This document shows, in pieces, positions 55,677 through 63,937 of a stretch of 64,000 nucleotides of DNA. The stretch's first letter is position 1, and each line of letters starts with the position of its first letter. This stretch comes from Acidicapsa acidisoli. GTDB lineage: Bacteria; Acidobacteriota; Terriglobia; Terriglobales; Acidobacteriaceae. The translations under genes and the position numbers were made by a program. The DNA is taken from contig NZ_JAGSYI010000003.1 of assembly GCF_025685625.1 (NCBI RefSeq), positions 620,001 through 684,000 on the forward strand, in the 5' to 3' direction. The notes under the pieces were generated by a model. It saw only the letters and a program-made list of their open reading frames with translations, was not told the DNA's origin and did no database searches.

Positions 55677-56259
55677 AGCGCAAGCCAAACTCGACGCCAA
55701 AGCCAGCGCACTGGAAGCGGCCCGCGTGATGGCTGCGAAAGGCGGCTGGCCCGAAGGCGCGACCTGCTCCTTCCGGGCGGGGCGAAAGACGTTTTGGGCC
55801 TGGGCCGTTGCCACCTTCTTCGGCTCAGGCCTCGGCAAACCCGGCCCCGGCACCTGGGGCTCCGTAGCCGCCACGCTGATCTGGACCGCAACCGCCCTGT
55901 TTCTCCATCCCAGCCCGCAATCGCTGCTCGGCCTCACCCTGGCGGGAATTGCTCTTTCGATCACCCTCGGCGTGCCGGCCGCGACCATCGTCGCCCGCGA
56001 AAGCTGCCGCAAAGACCCCGGCTTCGTAGTCATCGACGAAGTAGCTGGCGTCTGGATCACCCTGCTCGGCGCCATCTACCACCCCGACTGGAAACACATC
56101 CTCCTGGCTCTTCTGCTCTTCCGGGTCTTTGATATCACCAAACCGTTTCCCGTCCGCCAGCTCGAAAAACTGCCCGAGGGATCGGGTATCGTCTTCGACG
56201 ACGTGGCCGCCGGGTTGTATGCTTGGGCAGTGCTGTTGTTGCTAAACCGATGGATCTAG
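55666..56259 (+). CDS. pgpA: Phosphatidylglycerophosphatase A
   Basis: 197 residues, GTG start overlapping yacG. After a 35-residue cytoplasmic lead comes the four-helix membrane domain with GSGLGKPGPGTWGSVAATL, DPGFVVIDEVAGVWITLLG and FRVFDITKPFPVRQLEKLPE, GSGIVFDDVAAGLYAWAVL: the three conserved acidic loops of PgpA. Dephosphorylates phosphatidylglycerophosphate to phosphatidylglycerol in the inner membrane. Confidence 0.95.
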   Translation: MTSKAQAKLDAKASALEAARVMAAKGGWPEGATCSFRAGRKTFWAWAVATFFGSGLGKPGPGTWGSVAATLIWTATALFLHPSPQSLLGLTLAGIALSITLGVPAATIVARESCRKDPGFVVIDEVAGVWITLLGAIYHPDWKHILLALLLFRVFDITKPFPVRQLEKLPEGSGIVFDDVAAGLYAWAVLLLLNRWI

Positions 56260-56269
56260 TTTCCTGGAT

Positions 56270-57331
56270 GTGATCTCGATGCCCAGACTCGCGAAACAAA
56301 CCCTGCTCCCTCCGATCATCGAGAACGTTTTCCCCGCGGCAGCCCTGCCCGGCGGCGACGTGGAGGTGCGCGGGAAAAATCTGGGTCCGCAGGCCATGAC
56401 CATCCCGGCAGTGCGGATCGACGGCATCTCTGCGCACGTTCTGATGAGCAGCGAAAGCCGCCTCTGCTTCCGCGTACCGGAACAGGCATCGGCCGGCCTG
56501 ATCGAAATTCGCAACCAGGACGGAGCCAGCAATACCTTCCCGGTTACCGTCGCACGCGAGCTCTCCGACGGCCTACACCCCGTGACCAGCCCGGTTGTAA
56601 GCCGCTCCGGAATGACCTTTGCGACCATCTCCGGACCGCGCGGCAAGCAGACGCCAGTTTCCATCGTTCGCGTCAGCCCCGACCGCGTCGGAACACCCTT
56701 TGTCAGCGGAATCCTCAACCCCACCGGCCTGGCCTTCGATCCCGAGGGCACGCTCTACGTCACCTCGCGCGCTGAGGGGACCGTGTACCGCATCGACGCG
56801 GGAGGCGAAGCCACTGTTTACGCCGAGGGCATGGGCGTCGCCACCGGAGCAGCCTTCGACGCGGACGGCAACTTATTTGTCGGCGACCGCAATGGGACGA
56901 TTTTCAAGATTGCTCCAGGCAACTCCGATATTGGCCGCAAAATCTTCGTCTACGCCACACTGGAGCCTAGCGTCTCCGCCTACCATCTTGCAGTTGCCTC
57001 CGATGGAACACTCTTCGTCACCGCCCCATCGCTTTCGCCCAATGACTGCATCTGGGCCATCGACCGCGACGGCAGCACCTCCGCCTGGTTCCGCGGCCTC
57101 AGCCGCCCGCAGGGACTGGCGCTCGACCGCGACGGCAATATCTATGTCACCGCATCCCTGCGCGGCCAGCGCGGACTCATCCGCATCACTCCCGGCGGTC
57201 ACGCCGAGCTCATCGTCGCCGGACACAACCTCGTCGGAGTCGCATTCTCTCCTCTCGGAACCGCGGTGCTCGCCACCAACGAAGCCGTATATGATGTCGA
57301 GTTGGGCGTGGAAGGCTTAAAGCTCTTCTGA
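56270..57331 (+). CDS. IPT/TIG and NHL beta-propeller protein
   Basis: 353 residues; GTG at 56270 or ATG at 56279. An Ig-like IPT domain (about 14-100: PIIENVFPAAALPGGDVEVRG) is followed by a six-bladed propeller with repeats such as PTGLAFDPEGTLYVTSRAEG, ATGAAFDADGNLFVGDRNG and PQGLALDRDGNIYVTASLRG. No signal peptide is visible, so it appears cytoplasmic, which is unusual for NHL/IPT proteins. Function not known; propellers of this type bind proteins or sugars or act as lactonases, but no metal site is evident. Follows pgpA by ten bases. Confidence 0.85.
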   Translation: MISMPRLAKQTLLPPIIENVFPAAALPGGDVEVRGKNLGPQAMTIPAVRIDGISAHVLMSSESRLCFRVPEQASAGLIEIRNQDGASNTFPVTVARELSDGLHPVTSPVVSRSGMTFATISGPRGKQTPVSIVRVSPDRVGTPFVSGILNPTGLAFDPEGTLYVTSRAEGTVYRIDAGGEATVYAEGMGVATGAAFDADGNLFVGDRNGTIFKIAPGNSDIGRKIFVYATLEPSVSAYHLAVASDGTLFVTAPSLSPNDCIWAIDRDGSTSAWFRGLSRPQGLALDRDGNIYVTASLRGQRGLIRITPGGHAELIVAGHNLVGVAFSPLGTAVLATNEAVYDVELGVEGLKLF

Positions 57332-57397
57332 AATAAACCCAATGCAGCGAATAGGATCGACGGAATCCAATCCCATACGGTTCAAGAGAATATAGCG

Positions 57398-58336
57398 ATG
57401 AAATTAAACTCTCTCCTGCTCGCATCCGCGTTGCTCGCCCTTTCTGTGTCGAGCATCGCCAAGGCACAGCAAAACGCAGCCCGGCCCTCCATCACCGGCA
57501 TATCTCACCTCACGCTCTTCGCTGACGACATAACAAAATCAAAAGAGTTCTACGCTTCCCTGCTTGGCTGGGACCCGATCCCGGCGAGCGGCACACAATC
57601 CGGCATTCGCTTCTACGCAAATCACGCGCAGTATGTGGAACTAGTCACTCCTGCCACACCTGGAGGGGCGAATCGCCTGGACAGCGTCGGTTTCTCAACC
57701 AGCAATGCCGAGGCGCTGCGCAAATACCTTGGAGCCAACGGCGTCGACGTGCCGAAGGCCGTCACAGTCGAGAAGAACGGCGACCGCAGCTTTCTCGTCC
57801 GCGATCCTGAAGGCAACAAAGTCTCGTTCGTGCAGGAAAGCAATCATCCTCCGCGTGCGCCGAAATCGGTCTCCGAGGAGGCGAGCAACCACATCATGCA
57901 CGCCGGTTATATGGTCCGAGACCGCGCTGCGCTCGACCATTTCTACAAAGATCTTCTCGGATTTCACCTCTACTGGCAGGGCGGAAATCCCGACACGCAA
58001 ATCAACTGGGTCATGATGCAGGTTCCGAACGGCACCGACTGGATCGAATACATGCTTCTACTGCCCGCGTCTCCTTCGCGCGCGCAGCTCGGCAGCGCCG
58101 ATCATCTAGCGCCGGGCGTGACCAGCGTCGCCGAACTGCAGGCGCGCCTTGAAAAGCGCGGCTGGAAGCCTGCCGACAACAAGAACCCGCAAGTGCTTGG
58201 AGTCGATGGGAAGATGCAACTGGATCTGCACGATCCGGACGGAACCCGCGTTGAATTCATGGAATTCAAGCCGGTCAAGGAAGCCTGCTGCTCGGCTATT
58301 ACCGGCGTCCATCCCAGTCCGACACCGGGTTGGTAG
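57398..58336 (+). CDS. Periplasmic two-domain VOC (glyoxalase/dioxygenase fold) protein
   Basis: 312 residues with a signal peptide (1-23, ending AKAQQ). Two VOC modules: ITGISHLTLFADDITKSKEF to VRDPEGNKVSFVQE (about 31-148) and IMHAGYMVRDRAALDHFYKD to LHDPDGTRVEFMEF (about 165-290). The metal-ligand pattern (His in HLTLF, Glu near EFM/SFV strand ends) is present in part. Export of a VOC protein is uncommon. Substrate unknown; fosfomycin- or glyoxalase-type activities cannot be assigned. The C-terminus is CCSAITGVHPSPTPGW, with two cysteines. Confidence 0.88.
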   Translation: MKLNSLLLASALLALSVSSIAKAQQNAARPSITGISHLTLFADDITKSKEFYASLLGWDPIPASGTQSGIRFYANHAQYVELVTPATPGGANRLDSVGFSTSNAEALRKYLGANGVDVPKAVTVEKNGDRSFLVRDPEGNKVSFVQESNHPPRAPKSVSEEASNHIMHAGYMVRDRAALDHFYKDLLGFHLYWQGGNPDTQINWVMMQVPNGTDWIEYMLLLPASPSRAQLGSADHLAPGVTSVAELQARLEKRGWKPADNKNPQVLGVDGKMQLDLHDPDGTRVEFMEFKPVKEACCSAITGVHPSPTPGW

Positions 58337-58419
58337 TCCGGACTGGTAGCCGAGGCTGGTAATTTCAAGGAGTGAGCGCTTCTTCCACGAGGAAGGAAAG
58401 CGCCAACCAAAGGTCGAGC

Positions 58420-59664
58420 ATGAAATCCGAGATCATCGCTGTCGGTTCCGAGTTGCTCACTCCCTTCCGGCAGGACACAAACTCCCTGTACCTGACAGAA
58501 AAGCTCAACGAGATCGGCGTCGGCGTGGCCTTCAAGACCATCGTCGGCGACCGCAGGCGCGACTTGGTCAGCGCGGTTCGCACCGCGCTCGGCCGCGCCG
58601 ATATTGTCGCCGTCATGGGCGGCCTCGGACCCACCGAAGACGACCTGAGCCGCGAAGCAGTGGCTGAGGCGCTGGGCGTCGGCATCCGCCGCGACGGCCA
58701 GCTTGTCGTCGCCCTGGCCGCGCGCTTTGCGAAACGCCGCATTCCGATGACCGACAACAACCTCAAGCAGGCCGACATTATTGAAGGCGCAACCGTGCTT
58801 CCCAACGCCAACGGCACCGCGCCCGGTCTGTGGCTGGACACCAGCTTCAACGGACATCGCAAGCTCGTCATGCTCGTTCCCGGCCCTCCGAAGGAGTGCA
58901 AGGCACTCTTCGCCGATCAGTGCATTCCTCGCCTGCGCGAGATTCTTCCCGTGCGCCACATCGCCAAGCGGGTGCTGAAGGCGACGATGATTCCAGAATC
59001 GACAGCGGACGCGCTGCTTGCGCCTATCTACTCGACTTACAAGGACGTCGACACTACGATCCTCGCCGGAAACGCCGAGATTCAGCTCCAGCTCTTCTGC
59101 GCCAAACCCTCGCTGGAGCTCGCCCAGCACCGCGTAGATGAACTCGCCAGCAAGCTCGAAGAGGCGCTGGAAGAGCACCTGTTTTCCTCAACCGGCGAAA
59201 CTCTCGAACAGATCGTCGTCTACTATCTCGAACTCAAGCAGGAAACTCTCGCCGTCGCCGAAAGCTGCACGGGCGGCCTTCTTTCACAGCGCATCACCAG
59301 CATCAGCGGAAGCTCCCGCTCATTTCTGGGGGGAGCGGTGGTTTACTCGAATGAACTCAAGGCCGATTTCGCAAGTGTCCCACCGCAACTCATCGCAAAC
59401 CACGGAGCGGTTAGCGCGGAGGTTGCCGAAGCCATGGCGCAAGGCATTCGGCGCCGCGTAGGCGCGAGCATGGGCGTAGGCATCACCGGCATCGCAGGCC
59501 CTGGCGGAGGCACGCCAGAAAAACCAGTAGGTCTGGTCTACGTCGCAGTCAGCTACGCCAACAAGACCGAGTCATTGGAATGCAACTTCAGCGGCGATCG
59601 CGACCGCATTCGGCTCTGGGCCAGCCAACAGGCGTTGGACATGATCCGCCGGCGGCTGATGTAA
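58420..59664 (+). CDS. cinA: CinA family protein (competence/damage-inducible; nicotinamide-nucleotide amidase)
   Basis: 414 residues from ATG 58420 (MKSEIIAVGSELLTPFRQDT). N-terminal MoCF-like domain with VMGGLGPTEDDLSREAVAE (COG1058 pyrophosphatase) and a C-terminal deamidase domain from about 255 with AVAESCTGGLLSQRITSISG, GAVVYSNELKADF and GITGIAGPGGGTPEKPVGLV. The enzyme recycles NAD-related nucleotides by deamidating NMN. Alternative in-frame start at 58372 without similarity. Third natural-transformation-associated gene of the window with comM and dprA. Confidence 0.96.
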   Translation: MKSEIIAVGSELLTPFRQDTNSLYLTEKLNEIGVGVAFKTIVGDRRRDLVSAVRTALGRADIVAVMGGLGPTEDDLSREAVAEALGVGIRRDGQLVVALAARFAKRRIPMTDNNLKQADIIEGATVLPNANGTAPGLWLDTSFNGHRKLVMLVPGPPKECKALFADQCIPRLREILPVRHIAKRVLKATMIPESTADALLAPIYSTYKDVDTTILAGNAEIQLQLFCAKPSLELAQHRVDELASKLEEALEEHLFSSTGETLEQIVVYYLELKQETLAVAESCTGGLLSQRITSISGSSRSFLGGAVVYSNELKADFASVPPQLIANHGAVSAEVAEAMAQGIRRRVGASMGVGITGIAGPGGGTPEKPVGLVYVAVSYANKTESLECNFSGDRDRIRLWASQQALDMIRRRLM

Positions 59665-59687
59665 GTTATGACCCTTGAACAGTCGTG

Positions 59688-59716
59688 TTGATCCGCGTAG
59701 CCGTTTTGGCTACACT
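59688..59716 (+). promoter_or_regulatory. Promoter and inverted repeat of the second antitoxin/PIN pair
   Basis: TTGATC (59688-59693) and TACACT (59711-59716) are separated by 17 bases. GTAGCC-GTTTT-GGCTAC (59697-59713) is a 6-base-armed palindrome within the spacer and the first bases of the -10 element, a likely autorepression site. The antitoxin ATG is at 59734. Confidence 0.6.
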
Positions 59717-59733
59717 TATCTGAGAGGTGACCG

Positions 59734-60024
59734 ATGCGTCACATTTCACTCCGAGAATTCCGCACGCGCGGTGCAAAGGCACTCCAGGATGTTCCTCCCG
59801 GAGAAACCGCGCTGCTCGTCGGTCAAAATGGCCCTGCCTTTTTCCTGGTTCCGGTACTTGGCGACGTCGTTCAAGAGGATCGAGACCTGCGCAGGGCCAT
59901 GGCGAAGGCAAGTCTTCGAGAAGGCTGGCTAGCCGCCAGCTTGGCTGGTGACATAAGTGACGAGGAAATTGATCAGGAGATCAGCGAGGTCCGCGCCTCC
60001 CGACGCCTTCGCGACGCCGGATGA
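59734..60024 (+). CDS. Antitoxin of the prevent-host-death type
   Basis: 96 residues. RHISLREFRTRGAKALQDVP and GETALLVGQNGPAFFLVPVL form a compact swapped-hairpin-like DNA-binding domain similar to Phd/YefM. The C-terminal helices (60-96: REGWLAASLAGDISDEEIDQ) would wrap the toxin. GAGAGG precedes the ATG by seven bases. The stop overlaps the toxin start (ATGA). Confidence 0.82.
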   Translation: MRHISLREFRTRGAKALQDVPPGETALLVGQNGPAFFLVPVLGDVVQEDRDLRRAMAKASLREGWLAASLAGDISDEEIDQEISEVRASRRLRDAG

Positions 60025-60440
60025 GACTCGTCGTATTGGATGCCAATGTGATTATCTCTGCTGGCATCAAGCCAGATGGAGCACCAGCGACGATCCTCAT
60101 GGATTGGGTGCTGGAAGGACTCGTGCAGTTGGTCGTCAGCCCGCAAGTCGCAGCAGAGTACCGCGAGGTTGTCCAGCGTCCTAAGTTCCGCCGTTATGGC
60201 TTTCCTCCCCGTTGGTTGGAGTCTCTGATCGAGGAAAGCCTGCAACTTGCCGACACTGAGCCATTATTTCCAACTTGCCCGGACCGTGCAGATGCGCCAT
60301 TTCTTGCGCTGGCCCACTCCTCTGGAGCGTGGCTGGTAACCGGCAACCTGAAACACTTCCCTGAGACGGCTAGAAATGGAGTCACCGTGCTCTCACCAGC
60401 CGATTATCTGGCTCATATATCGGGCGAGTTCCAGCCCTAA
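60021..60440 (+). CDS. PIN-domain toxin (COG1569-type)
   Basis: 139 residues from ATG 60021, overlapping the antitoxin by four bases. Acidic PIN residues: Asp7 (VVLDANVIISAGI), Glu in SPQVAAEYREVVQRPKF, and Asp in CPDRADAPFLALAHSSGA, with the final VTGNLKHFP. COG1569-type PIN proteins are ribonucleases paired with small antitoxins. Different subgroup from the PIN toxin at 32525. Confidence 0.9.
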   Translation: MRLVVLDANVIISAGIKPDGAPATILMDWVLEGLVQLVVSPQVAAEYREVVQRPKFRRYGFPPRWLESLIEESLQLADTEPLFPTCPDRADAPFLALAHSSGAWLVTGNLKHFPETARNGVTVLSPADYLAHISGEFQP

Positions 60441-60450
60441 CTTGAAATTC

Positions 60451-61536
60451 CTAGTTCCGGGCAACGGCCCGGTGCAAGCTAGTTACGATTTGAATTGCCA
60501 GAGTATTCTCGTTGCTATAGGGGCCCTCGCTGTAATGTTCAAGTTCGTAGCCGATTTTGATTAGCTGGAGTCTGTCGGGACGGAAGCCCGCCGTGGCCTC
60601 GATACTCTGGACTTTCCCCGATGCGTTCGCGCTCGTGTAGCCGACGCGGGTAGCAAGGTACCATCGCGGATTCAGTACCCGCTTTACCTCCGCGTAGCCG
60701 GCCTGCTCGCGGAAAGTCGGAATCGCCGTATAGGGCAGTACGAATTTCTGCAGCTCTCCCTGTACATTCCAGTGGCCGCGTGCCCATTGGATGTCCAGAC
60801 CCAGGGCGTGGGCTGGAAGCGAACTCGGGTTCTCCTCTCCAGGAAAAAAATACTTGGATTTTCGATCCAGATACGGACCGCGAAACGCCGAGACGCCGAC
60901 CCGCAATCCCTGCCGGATCGTGTATCCGCCGCCACCGGCCCAATTGCCATATTGGTCGCGCGCAAACAGGCTTCGGGGATTCACCGGCGACGAGTTGACG
61001 AACTGCGCTCTTCCGTCCCACTTGCCGCGCGTCGCGTCTATTTGGGCACCGGCAAGACCGAGAATGGATACCGGTGCTGAGTAATAGCCATATTCGATCG
61101 GCAAATCGATGAGGGCGTTGTCTGCATCGTCATAGCGAAGGGGAAAGGAACCGAAGGCTGTTGAAAGCTGCCCCGCGCGAATCAGGACCGATCCCTTATT
61201 CGATATCCGCGAATAGTTGAGAGTGGCCTGAAGAAGGTTGCCTTTCGCTCCATAACCGTTGGCAGAAAAGCTTCCAAAGAAATATTGGCTTGAATAGAGT
61301 TGCCACGCTCCGGTAGCAGTCCAGTGGTCGTTTATCTTCCACGTGGGATAGAAGACAGAGCGGAAACCTGCGTCTCCGGACGACCCGGATCTGGGTGTTT
61401 CTGTGGATATGCTCGAAACTGCGGCCTGCCCGCTGAGAGTGGCGCGGAGATCGAAGCCGGAATTGGCTTCCTGCGCGGCTATGAACTGAGGACACAGCAC
61501 CGCGGAGAGCAGACACAAAGCGAGAGCCTTTATCAT
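60451..61536 (-). CDS. Outer-membrane beta-barrel (porin-like) protein
   Basis: 361 residues with a signal peptide (1-21, ending FIAAQ). The mature part shows alternating hydrophobic/polar beta-strands with many aromatic residues (DHWTATGAWQLYSSQYFFGS, GGGYTIRQGLRVGVSAFRG, HWNVQGELQKFVLPYTAIP) and ends TLAIQIVTSLHRAVARN, without a classical C-terminal Phe. Predicted barrel of about 16 strands. Overlaps the HD-GYP gene stop/start by four bases (ATGA), so it is translated with it. Ligand unknown; carbohydrate- or phosphate-selective porins have a similar layout. Confidence 0.8.
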   Translation of the reverse strand: MIKALALCLLSAVLCPQFIAAQEANSGFDLRATLSGQAAVSSISTETPRSGSSGDAGFRSVFYPTWKINDHWTATGAWQLYSSQYFFGSFSANGYGAKGNLLQATLNYSRISNKGSVLIRAGQLSTAFGSFPLRYDDADNALIDLPIEYGYYSAPVSILGLAGAQIDATRGKWDGRAQFVNSSPVNPRSLFARDQYGNWAGGGGYTIRQGLRVGVSAFRGPYLDRKSKYFFPGEENPSSLPAHALGLDIQWARGHWNVQGELQKFVLPYTAIPTFREQAGYAEVKRVLNPRWYLATRVGYTSANASGKVQSIEATAGFRPDRLQLIKIGYELEHYSEGPYSNENTLAIQIVTSLHRAVARN

Positions 61537-63203
61537 CCAGCCTCCACTGCTTCAAGTTCCCTCACCCGGCTAGGTTCTTCCGACACAACCGGTTCAGCAA
61601 TGAGAACTTGGCGCGGCAGATTCACGAACAGCTCTACAATCCTGGGATCGAATTGCGTTCCCGAGTTCTCGCGAAGAATCTGGACGGCTCGCTCGTGGGT
61701 CAATCCTCGCCTATATGACCGATCGGTCGTCATTGCGTCATAAGCATCCGATATGTGAATGATGCGTGCGTCGATTGGCGTTTCTTCGCCCGATTGCCCT
61801 TTCGGGTATCCTGAGCCATCCCAGTTCTCGTGATGCAGCTCTACGGCCTCGAGGACGGGCGCGAGGCCCTGCACGCCTTCAAGAATCCGGCGGCCAATCA
61901 CGGGGTGTTCCTTGACCATGGCCCACTCCTCGTCTGTGAGTCGGCCAGGCTTCTGGAGAACGCTGTCGGGGACCCCAATTTTGCCGATGTCGTGGAGGGA
62001 CGCGCCGACCCGAATCCGTTCCACTTGCTCAGCATCAAGACCCAGCGCAACCGCTGTTGCACATGCGAGCTGGCTGACCCGATTGCTATGACCGGAGGTA
62101 TACCGATCGCGTGCATCGAGCGCGTGCGCGAGGGAACCGACAAACTCCGCGTACGCTCCTTCCAGGCTTTCCCGTGCTTTCCGAACGGACACGGCGGCCC
62201 GGTTGTAGCTTCTGGCGAGCTCCCGGATTTCCACCGTCGACGAAAGATCGCTCTCGAACTCCGGGAGCACGCCGGTCCGCTCCGCGTTGCGGAGATGAGC
62301 TACCACGGCTGCGATGGGTTTCACGATGGAACGTGACGAAAAGACACTGCATAGGAAAGCAACCAGCACGGACCCCCCCGCCACGGTGAGGAACAGGCTG
62401 TGCAGTCTGGACGCAACGGGAGCTGTCGCCGCATCTACGTTTTCGAGACTTTCCAGTAGATAGCCGCCGCCGAAGGACTGCATCGGAAGGGCAATCCAGT
62501 TGACTCCCTTCAATCGGACGTCGCATTCGGATTGGCCCGAACATCGGCCGAGGGCCGCGTCGACCTCGCTGAGTGAGACACCGGGGATGTTGGACTTGAT
62601 CACCGTCCTGTCATGGATCAGCACGGCGGGAGTCGTGAGTTCCGCGAAGTTGAAATACTCACCCACTGAAAGGGAGCCTAGATTTTCTTCCTCTTGATCA
62701 ATCGGAACCGATGCAACCCTAAAGGTGCGGCCACCAATGAAAAGGAGCCCTTTTTTACCAGGTTCGAGAGTGGCTAGATCCATCGGGACGAGTTGGCTGT
62801 TCCCGCCAGGCTCTTCTGCGGACTGGCGGATGACGCCCGCGAGCGGCACGCCATTGGGCCCGGAAACAATCAGAAAATCGAAGCCCATATGTTCGCCGAG
62901 CTCTCGCAGTTGATCCTGCACAGTTCTTTCCGCCGCCTCGCTGCCGGATTCGGACCGGAGCAGTTGCATTCCGGCCTTAAGTGCGGCGTTTTCCCCTGCA
63001 ACATTGAGAAAGCGGCTGTCTTGAAGATCACCTTTCGTGTGAATGCGGGCAATCGCCAACTGGTTTTCACGCAGAGTTGTGCGCAGGCCCTCGCGCACAG
63101 TCGATTGCACGAACTGTTGGATCATCCAGAAGCCGCCAGACAAGAGGACTGCGAAAGGGACAAAGCAGATAAGGAAGACTCGAGTTCGGAAGCGCATAGT
63201 CAC
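61533..63203 (-). CDS. Transmembrane HD-GYP c-di-GMP phosphodiesterase with periplasmic sensor and HAMP
   Basis: 556 residues. Helix 1 (7-31), a periplasmic domain (about 32-265, Cache-like; contains two cysteines, SGQSEC, at 221-227), helix 2 (266-290), HAMP (290-342) and HD-GYP (about 350-530). The HD-GYP metal and catalytic residues are intact: His372 (GHSNRV), His404-Asp405 (LHDIGKIG), HHENWDGSGYP at 457-467 and SDAYDAMTTDRSYR. Expected to hydrolyse c-di-GMP under control of an envelope signal. ATG start overlaps the preceding gene's region closely (41 bases after the cupredoxin stop). Confidence 0.94.
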   Translation of the reverse strand: MTMRFRTRVFLICFVPFAVLLSGGFWMIQQFVQSTVREGLRTTLRENQLAIARIHTKGDLQDSRFLNVAGENAALKAGMQLLRSESGSEAAERTVQDQLRELGEHMGFDFLIVSGPNGVPLAGVIRQSAEEPGGNSQLVPMDLATLEPGKKGLLFIGGRTFRVASVPIDQEEENLGSLSVGEYFNFAELTTPAVLIHDRTVIKSNIPGVSLSEVDAALGRCSGQSECDVRLKGVNWIALPMQSFGGGYLLESLENVDAATAPVASRLHSLFLTVAGGSVLVAFLCSVFSSRSIVKPIAAVVAHLRNAERTGVLPEFESDLSSTVEIRELARSYNRAAVSVRKARESLEGAYAEFVGSLAHALDARDRYTSGHSNRVSQLACATAVALGLDAEQVERIRVGASLHDIGKIGVPDSVLQKPGRLTDEEWAMVKEHPVIGRRILEGVQGLAPVLEAVELHHENWDGSGYPKGQSGEETPIDARIIHISDAYDAMTTDRSYRRGLTHERAVQILRENSGTQFDPRIVELFVNLPRQVLIAEPVVSEEPSRVRELEAVEAG

Positions 63204-63244
63204 CTGATTCCCGCGAAGTTCACGGCGAATTCCGTCACAGCTCT

Positions 63245-63937
63245 TTACTCCGGGTCTTTGTCGATCGGAATAAAAAAATCAGCGACGGAGTCGCGCCCTG
63301 TTTCCACCTCAATCGATTTTCGGAAGTAGCCGGCAGTCCTGTGCCACGCAACAATGGTGTATTTGCCAGGCGGCACATCCGGTATTCGATACTGCCCTGC
63401 TCGATCCGCCCGCGCATACCACCGGTTTGGAGTCACGATGATGGTGGCTTCCATATTTGGGTGCAGATGACAGTAGACGTCTACAACACCAGGCTTCGGA
63501 AAAACCACGTTGCGCGTTTCACCCTTGCTGTAACTTCCAAGATCGAAGGTTTTCGGCTTAGAAAGCGAGAAGATATTGTGAAAGATAGGATCCATGTTGG
63601 GGAACGAAACAGTTGAACCTACCGGGACAACAAGGAGATCGGGCGAGAATTGACGGTCGAGTTGCTGGATCGGAAGCGTAGCCGGATGGGAGGAATTCGC
63701 TTCTGCGGAACCCGGCCCTTCAAGATAGATCACAACGTGTGACCGTTCATATTCCAGGGGATCTTCCCCGGCGTCTTCACCGAGCTTCACGGCGGTCCCC
63801 CGCTGATAAATGGAAACAGTGGCGGTGACACGCCTGTTGGTCAGCCTCTTCTTGACCAGAATCGTACCCGTGATGTTCTGCGCTCCTGCCCCGACAGCGA
63901 GGACAACGAATGCGATAAGTACGCGCAGGCTATTCAT
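63245..63937 (-). CDS. Secreted cupredoxin-domain protein with C-terminal carboxypeptidase-regulatory-like domain
   Basis: 230 residues with a signal peptide (1-19, ending GAGAQ). A plastocyanin-like domain (about 95-170) shows VVPVGSTVSFPNMDPIFHNI, GSYSKGETRNVVFPKPG and GVVDVYCHLHPNMEATIIV: ligands His120, Cys156, His159 and Met162 in the amicyanin-like spacing Cys-x2-His-x2-Met, so a type 1 copper site is probable. A final beta-domain (180-225: AGQYRIPDVPPGKYTIVAWH) is of the carboxypeptidase-regulatory type. First gene of a three-gene operon with an HD-GYP protein and a barrel; likely the periplasmic copper/redox partner. Confidence 0.88.
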   Translation of the reverse strand: MNSLRVLIAFVVLAVGAGAQNITGTILVKKRLTNRRVTATVSIYQRGTAVKLGEDAGEDPLEYERSHVVIYLEGPGSAEANSSHPATLPIQQLDRQFSPDLLVVPVGSTVSFPNMDPIFHNIFSLSKPKTFDLGSYSKGETRNVVFPKPGVVDVYCHLHPNMEATIIVTPNRWYARADRAGQYRIPDVPPGKYTIVAWHRTAGYFRKSIEVETGRDSVADFFIPIDKDPE

